Part shown: positions 62,284-64,000 of the stretch, in pieces
Layout: each line of letters opens with the position of its first letter
How positions within the stretch are numbered: position 1 is the stretch's first letter
Assembly: GCF_022771645.1 (NCBI RefSeq)
Contig: NZ_JALFCU010000018.1
Coordinates: forward strand, 1 to 64,000
Source: Selenomonas sp.
GTDB taxonomy: Bacteria; Bacillota; Negativicutes; Selenomonadales; Selenomonadaceae
Direction: 5' to 3'
DNA: 64,000 bases
The notes under the pieces: generated by a model
Databases searched by the model: none
The model's input: the letters and a program-made list of their open reading frames with translations, nothing else
What the model was told of the DNA's origin: nothing
Translations under genes and position numbers: made by a program

Positions 62284-63351
62284 ATGTCAGAGGCAATGAA
62301 AGGCTATGTGAACGATCTGACGAAGGCGTTCAACACCGGCGTTTCCTACATGATGCCGGTCATCGTGGTCGGCGGTATCTTCCTCGCGCTGTCGCTCGCG
62401 GGCGGCGATGCGACAGCCGGGCAGGGCATGGTCGTCACGAATCCGTTCCTGAAAAATATCGGCGCCATCGGCGCGGCCGGCTTCGCGATGATGATCCCCG
62501 TGCTCGCCGCATACATCTCGTACTCCATCGCGGGCAAGCCGGGGCTCGCGCCGGGCATGATCACGGGCTATCTCGCGAACACGCCGATCGGCGACGGCAA
62601 CGTGCAGACCGGCTTCCTCGGCGCGATGCTCATGGGCGTGATGTGCGGCTTCCTCGCGCGCTGGGTGAAGAAATGGAACGTCAGCGCGACGGTCAAGGTC
62701 ATCATGCCGATCCTCATCATCCCCATCGTCACGACGTTCGTCGTCGCGATGGTCTACATCTACATCCTCGTCGAGCCCATCGGCTGGTTCATGGCCTGGC
62801 TCATCCAGCTGCTCTCGGGGCTGCAGGGCGGCAGCGCCCTGATCCTCGGCCTCATCGTCGGCGCGATGGCCGCGTTCGACATGGGCGGCCCGATCAACAA
62901 GACGGCGACGGCCTTCACGCTCGCGCTCATGGCCGAAGGCATCTACGAGCCGAACGGCGCGTACCGCATCGCCGTCGCCATCCCGCCGCTCGGCATCGGC
63001 CTCTCGACGTTCCTCTCGAAGAAAAAGTGGGAACAAGCCGACCGCCAGATGGGCATGTCCGCCATCTTCATGGGGCTCATCGGCATCACGGAGGGCGCGA
63101 TCCCGTTCGCGGTCAAGAGCCTCAAGACCGTCATCCCATCCATCGTCATCGGCAGCGCCGTCGGTGCTGGCCTCGGCATGGTGCACGGCGTCCAGTGCAT
63201 GGTGCCGCACGGCGGACTCATCGTCCTGCCGGCTGTCAGCCACGCAGCAGCTTGGTACGCCATCGATATGCTGATCGGCGTCATCGTCACAGCGCTCTGT
63301 CTCCACATCCTCCGTCCGAATGTCGGCGAGGATGCAGCAGAGGAAAAATAA
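62284..63351 (+). CDS. PTS fructose-type EIIC component
   Basis: ATG 62284 follows AAGGAGG. The 355-residue protein has eight to ten hydrophobic segments with LTKAFNTGVSYMMPVIVVGG, SIAGKPGLAPGMITG, GMAAFDMGGPINKTA and ITEGAIPFAVK, hallmarks of Fru-type IIC permeases. It imports a hexose or hexitol during phosphorylation. The following GatZ/KbaZ-like gene suggests the sugar is broken down through a ketose 1,6-bisphosphate; fructose, tagatose or a related hexose is possible. Confidence 0.95.
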   Translation: MSEAMKGYVNDLTKAFNTGVSYMMPVIVVGGIFLALSLAGGDATAGQGMVVTNPFLKNIGAIGAAGFAMMIPVLAAYISYSIAGKPGLAPGMITGYLANTPIGDGNVQTGFLGAMLMGVMCGFLARWVKKWNVSATVKVIMPILIIPIVTTFVVAMVYIYILVEPIGWFMAWLIQLLSGLQGGSALILGLIVGAMAAFDMGGPINKTATAFTLALMAEGIYEPNGAYRIAVAIPPLGIGLSTFLSKKKWEQADRQMGMSAIFMGLIGITEGAIPFAVKSLKTVIPSIVIGSAVGAGLGMVHGVQCMVPHGGLIVLPAVSHAAAWYAIDMLIGVIVTALCLHILRPNVGEDAAEEK

Positions 63352-63417
63352 GAACACGGACAACCGCATACGCAAACGACCATCCGCAACGGAGATGCGT
63401 TTCCAAGATGGTCTGAG

Positions 63418-63447
63418 TTGACAAATGAATAAATGAGTATGTATTTA
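63418..63447 (+). promoter_or_regulatory. promoter of the GatZ/KbaZ-like gene
   Basis: Perfect TTGACA (63418-63423), 18-nt spacer, TATTTA (63442-63447). Just upstream GACCATC (63378-63384) and GATGGTC (63407-63413) can form a hairpin that may separate this gene from the PTS transcript. Confidence 0.65.
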
Positions 63448-63477
63448 ATTATTTTACCGGATAGGAGTGCATCAAAA

Positions 63478-64000
63478 TGAAGAAAATCACGTTGCAGGAA
63501 GTCGTTTCGTCCATGCTGCAGTATCAGGGCGGTGAGAAGGCCACGATGATCGGCATCGGCCCGATGAGCAAGACGCTCATCAAGGCGTGCATGCTGCTCG
63601 GCAAGGAGAAGGATTTCCCGCTCATGTTCATCGCGAGCCGCAACCAGGTCGATGCGGACGAGCTCGGCGGCGGCTATGTCTGCAACTGGGATCAGGCGCG
63701 TTTCGCGAAGGCCATCCAGGAAGTCGCGGAAGAGACGCAGTTCGACGGCCTCTACTACCTCTGCCGCGACCACGGCGGCCCGTGGCAGCGCGACAACGAA
63801 CGCAACGCGCATCTGCCGGAAGACGAAGCGATGGCGCTCGGTAAGAAATCGTACCTCGTCGACCTCTTGAACGGCTTCGACATCCTGCACATCGACCCGA
63901 CGAAAGATCCGTACGTCGTCGGCAAGGTCATCGACATGGACGTGAACATCCGCCGCACGGTCGAGCTCATCGAATACGTCGAGACGGAACGCAAGCAGAG
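63478..64000 (+). CDS. tagatose-bisphosphate aldolase non-catalytic subunit-like protein, partial
   Basis: ATG 63478 follows TAGGAGTG. The frame runs off the window after 174 codons. It begins MKKITLQEVVSSMLQYQGGE and contains PLMFIASRNQVDADELGGGY, FDGLYYLCRDHGGPWQRDNE and LLNGFDILHIDPTKDP. These follow the GatZ/KbaZ class II tagatose-1,6-bisphosphate aldolase subunit fold (compare EATSNQVNQFGGY and GGDHLGPNCWQ in GatZ). The proteins stabilise the catalytic GatY/KbaY subunit. It may also be a related sugar-phosphate aldolase with its own activity. Its link to the PTS upstream suggests it handles the imported sugar phosphate. Confidence 0.8.

Overview
The window is GC-rich and densely coded and looks like a diderm Firmicute of the Negativicutes, probably Selenomonadaceae (Mitsuokella or Selenomonas type). 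It mixes Firmicute-style genes and sigma-A promoters (pdxST, AroH chorismate mutase, RpiR and LacI regulators, PTS, DUF4867) with outer-membrane genes: an SLH-domain porin, an autotransporter barrel, a phosphoethanolamine-transferase-like sulfatase and a second large beta-barrel. The genus is inference; the diderm character rests on visible protein features. No tRNA, rRNA or CRISPR was seen.

Layout. 1-5.3 kb: a partial DUF389 membrane protein, a decayed BCCT transporter, a TIGR04076 protein with tag, and a three-gene envelope run ending in the sulfatase. 5.3-14.1 kb: a pentose locus with a FucI-family isomerase diverging from xylB, a monosaccharide ABC transporter (binding protein and permease broken), DUF4867 and a LacI regulator. 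Both divergent promoters carry matching palindromic operators. 14.2-15.7 kb: pdxS-pdxT. 15.8-26.3 kb: glycan genes (GH2 beta-galactosidase, an orphan GH9-type N-terminal domain, an SLH porin with a frameshift, GH1, RpiR and a GH31 N-terminus joined in frame to an autotransporter barrel). Together with the pentose genes this resembles a partly eroded xyloglucan-type locus.

26.7-40.1 kb is the most interesting part: a Pel-type exopolysaccharide locus. It runs pelD (fused to an SDR-like domain, with a c-di-GMP-type RxxD site and a dead GGDEF motif), pelE, two tandem DUF2194 deacetylase-like genes, pelF and pelG, then a coiled-coil beta-barrel protein and a GH114/PelA-hydrolase-like lipoprotein. 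No PelB or PelC homologue was recognised, so the coiled-coil barrel is a candidate exit pore for this diderm version.

40.2-43.8 kb: a TAXI-TRAP transporter with DUF1850. 44-49.3 kb: a small acidic protein, a DNA-binding-like protein, a cysteine-rich mini-protein and two tandem dynamin-like GTPases, a candidate phage-defence or membrane-remodelling module with less GC-rich codon use. 49.4-59.3 kb: a two-component system, AmrS radical SAM, VTT protein, AzgA-like permease, glucosaminidase, ABC-F ATPase, UbiB kinase and AroH. 59.4-64 kb: a frameshifted PRD activator and a fructose-type PTS (IIA, IIB, IIC), followed by a GatZ/KbaZ-like gene that runs off the end.

Several genes are hybrid or frameshifted (BCCT, xylB/chvE, mmsB, SLH porin, GH31/autotransporter, PRD regulator). 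Two of the frameshifts fit loss of one CG pair in a CG run. Whether this is real decay or assembly error cannot be settled from the sequence alone.
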